64,000 nucleotides of DNA, taken from Clostridia bacterium. GTDB lineage: Bacteria; Bacillota; Clostridia; Christensenellales; Aristaeellaceae. The DNA is taken from contig JAFYFC010000020.1 of the NCBI GenBank assembly GCA_017543905.1, forward strand, positions 18,808 through 82,807, written 5' to 3'. The position numbers and the translations under genes are program-made. The notes below the pieces were generated by a model, which saw only the letters and a program-made list of their open reading frames with translations, did no database searches and was not told the origin of the DNA. Shown here one piece after another: positions 51,056 through 60,481 of this stretch; within the stretch, counting starts at the first letter, position 1; each line of letters opens with the position of its first letter.

Positions 51056-51976
51056 TTATTTGATGCTTTCCAGACGATCTATTATTTCCGCTTCGTCAAA
51101 GCGCGTGTTTTTAAGTACAGCAGCTGCCTTTTCAGGCAAATCCGTATCCATGCTGTCCGTATACACGCGTACTTCCCTTATCATGCCGCTTTCGGTGCGC
51201 AGCATGATTTTCGCGTTTCCGAACGAAAAGCGGCGCTCTATCTCGGCGTCAAAACGGGGAGTCTCCCCCATTCTCCACTCCCATTTCATGCGCTCGCGTC
51301 TGAGTGCGGCAATTCTCGCCTCGTCCAAGGGAGTGAAGGCGAGGGGTTTCACTTCGCCGAATTCCGTACTGAAGACAGCCGTAAGCGCGTGCTTCATTTT
51401 TTCGACGGTCAGGGCAGGGGCGAGCTCGTTTAAGCTGCATACACGGGCGCGCACGCTTTTTATGCCCTTGGAATCGAGCTTGAGCTTTGATGGCGTTAGG
51501 TATTTTGAAAATACTGAAAGGTCAGAGGAAACAAGCAGCGTGCCGTGGTACAGCCGTTTTCCGCCGCGTACAGCGAACGCGCCGCCAGAAAACTTGAGCC
51601 CGTTCACAGTAATATCGTTTCTGCCGGTAGCCTCGGCATTTATGCCGAAAGCAGCAAGCGCGGAAAGGATGACACCGGTGAAGCGCGCCTCGCTGTAGTT
51701 TTCCTCGGAGGTTATAAAAGAAAAATTCAGATTGCCGGCGTCGTGATAAACCGCGCCGCCGCCCGATATACGGCGCACAAGCTGAACGCCGTCGGCGTTC
51801 AGCTTGTGCATATCGCATTCATTTAAGGGATTCTGGTTGCGTCCGATTATCACGGCGCGCGCGTTTACGTACAGATACAGAACCGTATCCCCCGGGGCGA
51901 GGGTATCTAAAATGTACTCGTCCCGGGCAAGGTTTTCGTACGCGTCAGTGCTTAACGACGCAAACAGATAATTCAT
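51056..51976 (-). CDS. lplA: lipoate-protein ligase A
   Basis: Attaches lipoate (through lipoyl-AMP) to lipoyl domains. The 306-residue protein has the ligase motif RRISGGGAVYHDAGNLNFSF near residue 70 and TGRNDITVNGLKFSGGAF near 120, with the usual C-terminal accessory domain. Its ATG shares a base with the E1 stop (TGATG). It is the last gene of the operon that encodes an E2 with a lipoyl domain, so its job is surely to lipoylate that E2. No lipoate synthesis gene is visible, suggesting lipoate is scavenged. Confidence 0.95.
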   Translation of the reverse strand: MNYLFASLSTDAYENLARDEYILDTLAPGDTVLYLYVNARAVIIGRNQNPLNECDMHKLNADGVQLVRRISGGGAVYHDAGNLNFSFITSEENYSEARFTGVILSALAAFGINAEATGRNDITVNGLKFSGGAFAVRGGKRLYHGTLLVSSDLSVFSKYLTPSKLKLDSKGIKSVRARVCSLNELAPALTVEKMKHALTAVFSTEFGEVKPLAFTPLDEARIAALRRERMKWEWRMGETPRFDAEIERRFSFGNAKIMLRTESGMIREVRVYTDSMDTDLPEKAAAVLKNTRFDEAEIIDRLESIK

Positions 51977-54453
51977 CAGACGCCCGCCTTGAGACGGCGT
52001 TCAAGCTCCACGTCGCTGGCCGCGTTCGCAGGCACATAGCCCGGAATAGGCACGATGCGGGTATGGATCGCGTCGATTATCCACGAGGGCTGCGGGAAGA
52101 AGAATTCGTCGAACTCGAAGGGAGGCGTGATCCAGTTGCGCGCGCCGATCACTACGCAGGGCGCGTCCAGATAATCGAAGCACAATTCGGTTATGTTGGC
52201 TGCCACGTCGTTTAAGAAGGAGCCCCTCTGGCAGGCGTCGGACACCAGCACCACGCGGCCGGTCTTCTTCACGGAAGCGATTATCTTCTCATAGTTGAGC
52301 GGCACGAGCGAGTGCAGGTTGATGATCTCGGCCTCCATGCCGTACTTGTCCCTGAGCTCGTCAGCTGCGGTGACCGCGCGGTACAGCGCCGCGCCGACCG
52401 TAAGTATCGTGACGTCCTTGCCCTCACGGATGAGGTTGGTGTCGCCGATCTCGATCTCGTACTTCTCTGCGGGTACGCCGCCCTTATGGAACTGCTCGCC
52501 CATGTCGTATATACGCTGGCTTTCGAAGAATACCACAGGATCGGTGCCGTTCAGAGCGGTCTGCATAAGACCCTTGGCCTCCCACGGAGTCGCGGGGAAG
52601 CACACCTTGAGTCCGGGGATATGCGCGCACAGGCTCGTCCAGTCCTGAGAATGCTGCGCGCCGTATTTGGAGCCCACGGACACGCGCAGTATTACCGGCA
52701 TCTTAAGTATGCCCGCGCTCATCGCCTGCCACTTGGACATCTGGTTGAATATCTCGTCGCCCGCGCGGCCGATGAAGTCTGCGTACATCAGCTCGACCAC
52801 TGCGCGGCCGCCGCACATCGCGTAACCTACCGCGCTGCCGACTATGGCCGCTTCGGATATGGGCGCGTTGAACAGACGGCTGTGCGGGAGCACGTCGGGC
52901 AGTCCCCTGTACACCGCGAAAGCGCCGCCCCAGTCGCGTACGTCTTCGCCGTATGCGACCAGCGTGCTGTCCTCGTAAAACTTGTCGATCAGCGGCTCGA
53001 ATATGGCGTCGCGGATGTTGAACACCTTCATCTTGGACACTGCCTTGCCGTCCGCGTCAAAGGCAAAGCGGGACTTGCCGGCTATCTGCTGAACGCGCGG
53101 GCAGTCTTCCTTCTTGGCAAGCACGTTGCCGGGGCCGGGCTCGAACGCGTCGACCTTCTCGTTTGAGAACATCAGACGCTCGACTACCTGCGGATCGGCC
53201 TTCATGTCCGCGTAGGGGCTGAATTCCTTGTCTGCGGCATGGCGGCAGATATTGGTCATGCGCTCTTTGGTTTCGGCGAGTATTTCCTCGAATTTGCTGT
53301 CCGGCGCGACACCGGCGTCCACGAGGTTCTTTCTGTAGGTGATGATGGGATCGACGTCCATCCAGTCCTGAATCTCACTCTTCTCGCGGTAGGCGTTCTG
53401 GTCGGACACGCTGTGGCCGCAGAAGCGGTAGGTAAGCGTATCGAGCAGCACGGGGCCTTCGCCCTTTTTGAGTATTTCGAGCTTTCTCTTCATTGCGTCG
53501 ATGACCGCCAGGGGGTTAAAGCCGTCGATACGCTCTGCGTGCATCTGGCTGGGAGTGAAGCCTGCGCCCAGACGCGCCAGCATGTCGTAGGCCATGGTCT
53601 CGCCCCTGGTCTGGCCGCCCATGCCGTAGCCGTTGTTGAATATGTTGAAGAGTATCGGCATGCCAGTCGCGGGTCTGCCGTCGTCGGTCCACAGGGTGTG
53701 GAACTGATCCATGCACGCAAAGTTCAGCGCCTCGAGCACGGGGCCGCAGCCAAGCGCGCCGTCGCCTATGTTGCACACAACGAAGCCGTCCTTGCCCGTG
53801 CACTTCTTGTACAGCGCGGCGCCGGCAGCGATAGGCGCGGAGCCGCCGACTATGGCGTTGTTGGGATACACGCCGAAGGGCAGGAAGAACGCGTGCATCG
53901 AGCCGCCCAGACCCATATGGAAGCCGGTCTTGCGGGCGAATATCTCGGAAAGTGTTCCGTAAAGTATAAAGCGGATAGCGAGCTCCTTGACCGAATCAAC
54001 CGGGCCCATCTTCTCTACCGCCCGCAGCGTCGCGCCGCCCAGGAAGCTTTCCATGATCTTGGTCAGCTCCTCGTCGGAGAGCTTCTGTATGGAGGAAAGC
54101 GCCTTGGCGAGTATCTCGCTATGGCTTCTGTGCGAACCGAACTGGTAGTCGTTTGGCGTCATCAGATACGCCTGACCGACGCAGGCGGCTTCCTGACCGA
54201 CGGACAGGTGAGCGGGGCCGGGATAGGTGGTCTCGACGCCGTTATATACCTTCTGGGTCTTGATCGAGGTGAGCATGGACTCGAACTCGCGCAGGATGGT
54301 GATATCCCTGTAAATGCGGATAAGCTCCTCGTCCTTGAAGTTTTTGCGCTCCTGAGCGACGGTTTTGTCGTAAGCGTTTACCTTGATGTCGGTAAAGTGA
54401 ATCTTGCCCTTCGCGCGGATCTCTTCCGGCCCGTAATACAATGACTTAGGCAT
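51976..54453 (-). CDS. 2-oxoacid dehydrogenase E1, fused alpha and beta subunits
   Basis: Thiamine-diphosphate enzyme that decarboxylates a 2-oxoacid and passes the acyl group to the E2 lipoyl arm. Residues about 40-420 are the alpha part (FGSHRSHSEILAKAL; TPP motif from GDGALGCGPVLEALNFAC to NIFNNGYGMGG); about 490-825 are the beta part (YGEDVRDWGGAFAVYRGL, FNAPISEAAIVGSAVGYA). Normally alpha and beta are separate genes. The stretch between GDG and NN in the TPP motif is about ten residues longer than the usual ~30. Substrate could be pyruvate, acetoin-type or branched-chain 2-oxoacids; I cannot tell. Codon use is biased, suggesting strong expression. Starts 30 bases after the E3 stop. Confidence 0.93.
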   Translation of the reverse strand: MPKSLYYGPEEIRAKGKIHFTDIKVNAYDKTVAQERKNFKDEELIRIYRDITILREFESMLTSIKTQKVYNGVETTYPGPAHLSVGQEAACVGQAYLMTPNDYQFGSHRSHSEILAKALSSIQKLSDEELTKIMESFLGGATLRAVEKMGPVDSVKELAIRFILYGTLSEIFARKTGFHMGLGGSMHAFFLPFGVYPNNAIVGGSAPIAAGAALYKKCTGKDGFVVCNIGDGALGCGPVLEALNFACMDQFHTLWTDDGRPATGMPILFNIFNNGYGMGGQTRGETMAYDMLARLGAGFTPSQMHAERIDGFNPLAVIDAMKRKLEILKKGEGPVLLDTLTYRFCGHSVSDQNAYREKSEIQDWMDVDPIITYRKNLVDAGVAPDSKFEEILAETKERMTNICRHAADKEFSPYADMKADPQVVERLMFSNEKVDAFEPGPGNVLAKKEDCPRVQQIAGKSRFAFDADGKAVSKMKVFNIRDAIFEPLIDKFYEDSTLVAYGEDVRDWGGAFAVYRGLPDVLPHSRLFNAPISEAAIVGSAVGYAMCGGRAVVELMYADFIGRAGDEIFNQMSKWQAMSAGILKMPVILRVSVGSKYGAQHSQDWTSLCAHIPGLKVCFPATPWEAKGLMQTALNGTDPVVFFESQRIYDMGEQFHKGGVPAEKYEIEIGDTNLIREGKDVTILTVGAALYRAVTAADELRDKYGMEAEIINLHSLVPLNYEKIIASVKKTGRVVLVSDACQRGSFLNDVAANITELCFDYLDAPCVVIGARNWITPPFEFDEFFFPQPSWIIDAIHTRIVPIPGYVPANAASDVELERRLKAGV

Positions 54454-54483
54454 GGTTTATCCCCTTTCTTTTTACAGCTTGAA

Positions 54484-55851
54484 TTAAAGCTTGAACAGCG
54501 TCTCTCTGATTATCTCCGATACCGTCGGATGCGGGAATACGAACTTTTTGAGTCTTTCGAGCGGCAGCTCGGTATCCACCATCATCGCGGCGGACAGTAT
54601 CATTTCGGAAGCGTAGGAGCCGATCATATGCACGCCCACCACACGGTTTCTGTCCGTGTCGTATACGATCTTGCAGAAGCCCTTGCCGCCGTCAACCTCG
54701 GCGACGTACCTGCCTGCGTACATCATGGGAACGTTCGCTTCTTTAACCTTCATGCCCGCTTTTTCGGCGGCTTCTTTGCTGAAGCCCACGCTCGCGACCT
54801 CGGGATCGGTATAGATGACCGAGGGTATGGAATCGTAGTTTATTCTGTCCTTCTTGCCGAGTATGTTGTTTACGGCGACCTCAGCCTCACGGTACGCGGT
54901 GTGCGCCAGCATTATCTTGCCGTTGCAGTCGCCTACCGCCCACACGTTCGGAACGCTCGTGGCGAGCGTATCGTCCGTAACCACCGCGCCGCGGTTCATT
55001 TCTATATTGAGAGTTTCAAGCCCGATGCCCTTTGTGGCTGGTCTGCGCCCAACAGACAAAAGCACCTTGTCGCAGGGGCATTCCTGCCGCCCTGCCGCGT
55101 CCTCGTATACGACTGCGCCCTGCTTTACCTCGAGCACCTTGGCGGAGAGCTTGAATATCATGCCGCGCTTTTCGTATTCCGCCTGCAGCACCTTGCAGAT
55201 GTCCCTGTCGGTGGGGCCGGCGATTTTGTCGAGCATCTCGATAACCGTCACCTTGACCCCGACAGAGGCGAAATAGCACGCCATTTCAAGGCCTATCACG
55301 CCGCCGCCGATGACCGCCAGCTCCTTCGGGAGCTCGGTCATATCGAGTATCTCGCGGTTGGTCGTCACGAAGCCGCTTTCAAGCCCTTCCTTCACGCCGG
55401 GAATCGGCGGCACGGAGGCCTCTGAGCCGCTCGCGATTATCAGACGGTCGGAGAAGTAGTCCTTGCCGTCCGCAGTTATTTTGAATTTTCCGTCCTGCTT
55501 TCCGTCTATGACCGCGCCCGCGTTCACGACCGTGACCTTGTTCGCGCTCATGGTCATGCCTACGCCGCTGACCAGCGTCTTTACGACCTTCGCCTTGCGC
55601 TTTACGACCTGCGCGTGATCGAATTTGACGTTTTCGCTGGTTACGCCGAAGGCGGCGCTCTCGGTCGCGTGACGGTAGAGCTTCGCGGAATTCAGCATGG
55701 TCTTCGTGGGTATACAGCCCTCGTTCAGGCAGGTGCCGCCCAAGGCCCGCTTTTCGAACAGGCACACCTTGAGCCCGCCCTGCGCGGCGCGTTCCGCGGC
55801 CAGATATCCGCCCGGACCTCCGCCCAATACGATAATGTCATAAGTTTCCAT
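54484..55851 (-). CDS. lpdA: dihydrolipoamide dehydrogenase (E3)
   Basis: Reoxidises the dihydrolipoyl arm of E2 and reduces NAD+. A 455-residue flavoprotein: FAD-binding LGGGPGGYLAAERAAQGG, redox disulfide GGTCLNEGCIPTK (Cys41, Cys46), NAD-binding VIGGGVIGLEMA, and the C-terminal catalytic His in FPHPTVSE. No lipoyl domain is attached. The start is ATG 55851, seven bases after GAGGAG; an in-frame ATG 15 bases earlier overlaps that site. Sits between E2 and E1. Confidence 0.96.
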   Translation of the reverse strand: METYDIIVLGGGPGGYLAAERAAQGGLKVCLFEKRALGGTCLNEGCIPTKTMLNSAKLYRHATESAAFGVTSENVKFDHAQVVKRKAKVVKTLVSGVGMTMSANKVTVVNAGAVIDGKQDGKFKITADGKDYFSDRLIIASGSEASVPPIPGVKEGLESGFVTTNREILDMTELPKELAVIGGGVIGLEMACYFASVGVKVTVIEMLDKIAGPTDRDICKVLQAEYEKRGMIFKLSAKVLEVKQGAVVYEDAAGRQECPCDKVLLSVGRRPATKGIGLETLNIEMNRGAVVTDDTLATSVPNVWAVGDCNGKIMLAHTAYREAEVAVNNILGKKDRINYDSIPSVIYTDPEVASVGFSKEAAEKAGMKVKEANVPMMYAGRYVAEVDGGKGFCKIVYDTDRNRVVGVHMIGSYASEMILSAAMMVDTELPLERLKKFVFPHPTVSEIIRETLFKL

Positions 55852-55872
55852 GTATTTGCTCCTCAATGCGTT

Positions 55873-57144
55873 TTATTTTGCCAGCAGCAGGGTGAACTTT
55901 TCGAGGTTCTTTGCAAGCTCGCTTACGAACTTGCTCGCGGGCGAGCCGTCCACAGCCCTGTGATCGTAGGTGAGCGAAAGCCCCATCGCGGGATACATTT
56001 TTATCTGTCCGTCCGCGCCGGCCTTTACGCGGTTCACTATGCCGCACACGCCCAGTATCGCGGTCTGCGGGGGATTGATCACGGGGGTGAACATCTCAAC
56101 GCCCGTCGAGCCTAAGTTGCTCACCGTGAAGGACGCGCCGGTCAGCAGATCGGGGCTTATCGCTCCGGAGCGCGCGGCCTCCGCCAGAGTCTTTACTTCC
56201 TTGCTTATCTCAAGCAGGCTCTTGGTGTCGGCGTTGAAGATCGTGGGCACCATAAGACCTCTGGGAGTATCCACCGCCACGCCCAGATTGACGTGCCTGA
56301 AACGGCGGATGGTGGTATCGTCTATCATATTCGCGTTTATGTCCGGCCAGGCGAGTATCGTGCGGGAAACCGCGTACAGCACCATGTCGCCCAGCGTGAT
56401 TCCGCCCACGTCTCCGCCTGCGGCTTTGCATTCCTTGCGATAAGCCTGTATGGCTGTCGCGTCGAAGGAATGATGGTTCGTAAGCTGCGCGGTGTTATGC
56501 AGCGAAGACATCATGGACTTCGCGATCGCCTTGCGGATGCCGCTGAACTTGACGTCCTCGTATTCCGTTTCCGGTACGGCTGCAGGTGCGGGAGCTGCCA
56601 CAGCTGTCTTCGCGCTTTCCGCCTTGACCGGCGCGCCGGTCTCCATGAGCTTGCGTACGTCGCGTTCGATGATCCTGCCGTCGGGACCGGTGGGCTCCGC
56701 GTCTGCGGCATTCACGCCCGCCTTTTCCGCGAGCGTGCGCGCTCTTGGCGACACCTTCACGCTGCCGTCCGCGCTGACCGTCTTTTCGGCAGCTGCAGCT
56801 ACGGGAGCGGGTGCGGGCGCAGGCGCCGCCTCGGCGGGAGACGCTTCGGCCTTGGGAGCTTCCGCAGAAGACGCACCCTGCGGGATAAGCTCGTCGTACT
56901 TTTCGCCCTTTGCGCCTATCGCGCACACGTTCGTGAAGCAGGGCACCTCGTCGCCGTCCTTGAAGAATATGGCCAGTATCTCACCTTCCTCGGTACTTTC
57001 GCATTCGAAGGAGGCTTTATCGGTCTCGTATGTGTAGAGTATGTCGCCGACCTTGACCTGATCGCCTACGTTTTTGAGCCATTTGCCGATTATGCAGGAT
57101 TCAACCGTAATGCCCGCCTTCGGCATAATAACCGCTTTTGCCAT
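55873..57144 (-). CDS. pdhC: dihydrolipoamide acyltransferase (E2)
   Basis: Core of the 2-oxoacid dehydrogenase complex. Residues 1-78 are one lipoyl domain with the modified lysine in YETDKASFE (Lys43); an Ala/Pro/Glu-rich linker follows; about 135-175 is the E1/E3-binding domain (VSPRARTLAEKAGVNAAD); about 200-423 is the catalytic domain ending in DHRAVDGSPASKF with the active-site histidine. The length of 423 is typical for a single-lipoyl E2. GGAGG stands eight bases before the ATG, which directly follows the dehydrogenase stop. Substrate specificity not decided. Confidence 0.95.
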   Translation of the reverse strand: MAKAVIMPKAGITVESCIIGKWLKNVGDQVKVGDILYTYETDKASFECESTEEGEILAIFFKDGDEVPCFTNVCAIGAKGEKYDELIPQGASSAEAPKAEASPAEAAPAPAPAPVAAAAEKTVSADGSVKVSPRARTLAEKAGVNAADAEPTGPDGRIIERDVRKLMETGAPVKAESAKTAVAAPAPAAVPETEYEDVKFSGIRKAIAKSMMSSLHNTAQLTNHHSFDATAIQAYRKECKAAGGDVGGITLGDMVLYAVSRTILAWPDINANMIDDTTIRRFRHVNLGVAVDTPRGLMVPTIFNADTKSLLEISKEVKTLAEAARSGAISPDLLTGASFTVSNLGSTGVEMFTPVINPPQTAILGVCGIVNRVKAGADGQIKMYPAMGLSLTYDHRAVDGSPASKFVSELAKNLEKFTLLLAK

Positions 57145-58413
57145 TTATTGATCCTCCTTAGCCAGAGTTTTAAGAAGATATTCCTCGGCCTCACGATTCC
57201 ACAGGCCGTTGGTTTTCTGCGTAAGCTCGTGAAGACGGGCAAACATCGGATCGGTTTTGCCCTTCTCCTCAAACTCGTCTATCGCCGTCAGCGGCAGATT
57301 TATGTGCATGTAAATCAGCTTTTTGCCGCCCGGTATTTTGGGCAGATTAAGCGTAGTTTCGATAACCGCATCGATGCCGCCTATATGCGTGACGAGCGCC
57401 GCGGGCGTGAGCCTTCCCTCGCTCATCATCCTTAAGCATTCTGCCATGTCCTCGGTGTTGCCGCCGGAGGTGCCGCAGACATGCGTGGAGGAATAATGCA
57501 CGTTGTAGAAATTGAGCTTCGCGTAAAAATCCTGCCGCGAAGGACCGGCGAAGAAGTTTAAGCAGCCGTCACGGCCGAGTATCGCGTCGGCCTGCTCCAC
57601 GACCGCGGTGACGGGTGCGAAGCACACCACGTCGTCGTAGCCCGTGCCGCCTGTAAGTGCACGCAGCGCGCCTACGGGATCGTCGGTCTTGCCGGTGTTC
57701 ACGTAATGCAGCTCGATGCCCATGCGTTTGGCTTCCTCGACGGTATAGATGGACGCCGCTCTGTCAAGCCGCGCCTGGTCGATGTCAGTTATCGTGAGCA
57801 GGCCGGGACGGCGGTCGGTGTGAATGATGTAGTCTATCGCCGCAAGGCCCATCGGCCCCACCGAGGCGAGCAGTGCCATTTTTCCGCCTTCCTTTATGCC
57901 CATGAAGTGCTCGTAGCAGCCGTTCCTGGTGTGGTACATCGCTTTGAACGTGCCCGCGACGCAGGAAAGCGGCTCGCTCAGCGACGCGCCGAAGTAGTTG
58001 TCCGCATTGTAGGGCAGCAGGCAGCCCTCTTCCATGAACTCGTGCGGTATCACGATATAAGTCGCGTCGCCGCCCATATATTTATACGAGTAGCCCGGAG
58101 CCCACATCGTGCCCTTGTAGTTGATGTTCGGCTGCACCGCGAAGCGCGTGCCGGGCTTGAATTCGTTCTCCCATTTTTTGCCGGCCTTCACTACCTCGCT
58201 GCAGAATTCGTGACCGATCAGCGTAGGATTCTCGGCGACGTCGTTCGGCACGCGCTTATGCTCCGCGCCCTGCATCGCGGCCTTGTAGCTCGACATGCAG
58301 ATCGAGTCGCAGATGACCTTGGCGAGTATCTCGTCCTCGCCGATTTCGGGCAGCTCGAAGCTTTCGAGCCTCAGGTCTTCCTTTCCGTATATTCGGACAG
58401 CTTTGGTTTTCAT
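57145..58413 (-). CDS. zinc-type alcohol dehydrogenase, L-sorbose-1-phosphate reductase-like
   Basis: A 422-residue medium-chain dehydrogenase. N-terminal catalytic part: ENPTLIGHEFCSEVVKAG contains the metal-binding GHE; the Rossmann part has LLASVGPMGLAAIDYI and TITDIDQARLDRA. Overall it resembles SorE, which reduces L-sorbose 1-phosphate to glucitol 6-phosphate, more than simple alcohol dehydrogenases. The start at 58413 follows GGGAGG by seven bases; the frame runs 39 bases further upstream into the PHP gene without a better site. It lies two bases after the PHP gene and directly before E2. Confidence 0.82.
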   Translation of the reverse strand: MKTKAVRIYGKEDLRLESFELPEIGEDEILAKVICDSICMSSYKAAMQGAEHKRVPNDVAENPTLIGHEFCSEVVKAGKKWENEFKPGTRFAVQPNINYKGTMWAPGYSYKYMGGDATYIVIPHEFMEEGCLLPYNADNYFGASLSEPLSCVAGTFKAMYHTRNGCYEHFMGIKEGGKMALLASVGPMGLAAIDYIIHTDRRPGLLTITDIDQARLDRAASIYTVEEAKRMGIELHYVNTGKTDDPVGALRALTGGTGYDDVVCFAPVTAVVEQADAILGRDGCLNFFAGPSRQDFYAKLNFYNVHYSSTHVCGTSGGNTEDMAECLRMMSEGRLTPAALVTHIGGIDAVIETTLNLPKIPGGKKLIYMHINLPLTAIDEFEEKGKTDPMFARLHELTQKTNGLWNREAEEYLLKTLAKEDQ

Positions 58414-58415
58414 GT

Positions 58416-59585
58416 TCAATCCTCCCTGATTTCCCGTCTGACGAGCCGCCACGCTGCGTCGACTAAATGTGCGAATTTGGGATCCGCAAGCTCCTTGCAG
58501 ATGAACGACTGACGCGAAGAATTTATGTCCTCGCCGGATATCTGGGTGAAGCCCAGACGGTCGCTGAGCGCCATAAGCCGGTCAAGCTGCGCAGCGGTAT
58601 TGCGGCTGGGCATGAAGGTAAGCCCCTCGACGCCCGCGTTCCTCAGATATGTAAGCAGCTCCTCAAGATAATCGTCCTCGAATTTCTGCGCCTTTTTGTC
58701 TCCGGTGACGCTGTCGCCGATGTCGCCGAGATAGGCGTAGCAGAGTATCGCGCCGATTTCCTTCGCAAACGCCACCGCTTCGGAGAGCGTAAGCATCTCG
58801 TCGTCTGCGGGTATGTACGTGCGCGCGTTCAGCTCGCTCTTCATAACGCCCAGCAGGTCGTATGCGAAATGCTCGCTTTCGGTGTCCGAAAGCCATGCGC
58901 GCACCTTAGCGGAGGGATGGATGCCGAGCTCGTTTTCAAGGAAAGCGGGCACGTTCGCGCAGCCCACCTTGTCGATTATCCTGAGACTCAGAGCGTACAG
59001 AAGATGCCTTTCGGTTATGCTGCCGCCGTTTTTGAATTCTGACAGCGGCACGACGTCCTTTTCGAAATCGAGGCGTATGCCGTATTTTTCCATGATGCCG
59101 TTTATCACGGCGACCATTTTTTTGTTGCGCTCGTTGCGCCTGAGTATCATGCGCGAAAGCCGCGCCTGAGCTGTGTCGAATTTCTCGCAGGGCACGGAAT
59201 GAAACGTCATGTACGCCGCGCCGGCCTGATCCGGGTGGTTCGTGCGGCGGGTCTCAAACGGCGTGCCCTTGAGCGATACGCGCGTTTCAAAGCCGCAGGT
59301 CGTGCCCATGCCCGCGATTTTGCCCGCCTCGCGGAATTCACGCGCGCCGGCTATGGTGTCGTGATCCATTATACCGCAAGTCAAAAGGCCCTCCGCGCGC
59401 GCGAAATACACGGCCGCGGTCGGCGAATAGGGCGAGAACGAAAACGTGGTGTGGATATGGTTGTTGGCGTATTCGGGTCTTGCAGCCGGCCTTTGGGTTT
59501 CGCGGGCGATAAGCTCCGAAAGATGCGCCAGGCGCTCCTTGGCGGTGCCCGCGTTCAGATACGCGAGGATTTGCTTTTTGTCCAT
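58416..59585 (-). CDS. PHP-domain protein
   Basis: A 389-residue cytoplasmic protein with a polymerase-and-histidinol-phosphatase fold. Metal ligands are NNHIHTTFSFSPYSP (His43, His45), CGIMDHDT (Asp-His-Asp) and CGFETRVS (Glu); further acidic/His positions come late, as in FTQISGEDINSS. The family contains metal-dependent phosphoesterases, so dephosphorylation of a sugar phosphate is plausible here. AAGGAG lies eight bases before the ATG. It is embedded between an SDR/aldolase pair and the sorbose-type reductase in one operon. Confidence 0.8.
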   Translation of the reverse strand: MDKKQILAYLNAGTAKERLAHLSELIARETQRPAARPEYANNHIHTTFSFSPYSPTAAVYFARAEGLLTCGIMDHDTIAGAREFREAGKIAGMGTTCGFETRVSLKGTPFETRRTNHPDQAGAAYMTFHSVPCEKFDTAQARLSRMILRRNERNKKMVAVINGIMEKYGIRLDFEKDVVPLSEFKNGGSITERHLLYALSLRIIDKVGCANVPAFLENELGIHPSAKVRAWLSDTESEHFAYDLLGVMKSELNARTYIPADDEMLTLSEAVAFAKEIGAILCYAYLGDIGDSVTGDKKAQKFEDDYLEELLTYLRNAGVEGLTFMPSRNTAAQLDRLMALSDRLGFTQISGEDINSSRQSFICKELADPKFAHLVDAAWRLVRREIRED

Positions 59586-59594
59586 AACAGCTCC

Positions 59595-60467
59595 TTACGA
59601 AAGCATAACCTGCCCGCCTGTTACGGGTATGGCCTGTCCGGTCTCGTATTTCTGCTCCACGCAGTACATGAGCGCCAGCGCGACGTCTTCGGGCAGGCAG
59701 CCGCGCTTTATGAGGCTTTTGGACAGATAGTACGCCCGCACGTCCTCCACGCTCTTGGCTCCGGGCACCTTGCCCGCGTGCAGATACTGCACGAACAGTC
59801 CCTTTTCGGGATCGCTCCACAGCGGACCGTCGTAATAGTTTCCGGGGCAGATGGAGTTGACTTTAATATTGTACGGCGCGAGCTCCATGGCGAAGGACTG
59901 CGTAAGTCCGATCCCGCCGAATTTGCCGCCCGCGTAAGCGAAGTTGTTCTTGCTGCCCTCCAGACCGCTCTTGGAGTTGATCTGCACGATGTCAAAAAAC
60001 AGACTTTGGTCTGCTTCGAACTGTGCTTTCATTATCGCGGAAGCGTATTTCGCGCACAGGAAGTAGCCGTTATAGTTTATTTTGGTCACCAGATCGAATT
60101 TTGCGGGCACCATTTCGTCAAGGCTGCCCGCTATCGCGATACCGGCGTTCGACACGAATATGTCGAGTCCTCCGAAGCGCTCTACGGTCTGAACGACCAT
60201 CTGCTCCACGGATTCCGCGCTCGAAACGTCCGCCTTTACACCAATGGCGCGCTCGCCGAATTCCGCAGCCGCCTTTACCGCGCCTTCCTCGTTAAGGTCG
60301 GCTATCGCTATCGACGCGCCCTCGGCGTACATCGCCTTCGCGATGCCGTAGCCGAAGCCCTGCGCCGCGCCCGTGACTATGGCGATCTTGCCCGCGAGCC
60401 GCCCGTGCGTCGCGGGGCGCTTGTGCACGTTTTTCGCCGCCAGAACCTTTGCTTCTTCGAGTGTCAT
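59595..60467 (-). CDS. short-chain dehydrogenase, C-terminal half homologue of RhaD/YuxG-type fusions
   Basis: A 290-residue NAD(P)-dependent SDR. Cofactor motif TGAAQGFGYG near residue 33, NAGIAIAG, catalytic Ser in INSKSGLEG and the YAGGK version of YxxxK. The first ~25 residues (EEAKVLAAKNVHKRPATHGR) look like the joining segment of the bifunctional aldolase/dehydrogenase proteins such as B. subtilis YuxG, in which a class II aldolase precedes this SDR. Here the aldolase is the separate gene just upstream (14-base gap). It probably oxidises or reduces the aldehyde or keto product of that aldolase. Confidence 0.85.
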   Translation of the reverse strand: MTLEEAKVLAAKNVHKRPATHGRLAGKIAIVTGAAQGFGYGIAKAMYAEGASIAIADLNEEGAVKAAAEFGERAIGVKADVSSAESVEQMVVQTVERFGGLDIFVSNAGIAIAGSLDEMVPAKFDLVTKINYNGYFLCAKYASAIMKAQFEADQSLFFDIVQINSKSGLEGSKNNFAYAGGKFGGIGLTQSFAMELAPYNIKVNSICPGNYYDGPLWSDPEKGLFVQYLHAGKVPGAKSVEDVRAYYLSKSLIKRGCLPEDVALALMYCVEQKYETGQAIPVTGGQVMLS

Positions 60468-60481
60468 AGCTTTATCCTCCG

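Noticed and set aside
49634..51433. 599-codon open frame on the plus strand
   Set aside because: Crosses the 49508 binding-protein gene, its promoter and part of lplA on the opposite strand; an artefact of codon bias.
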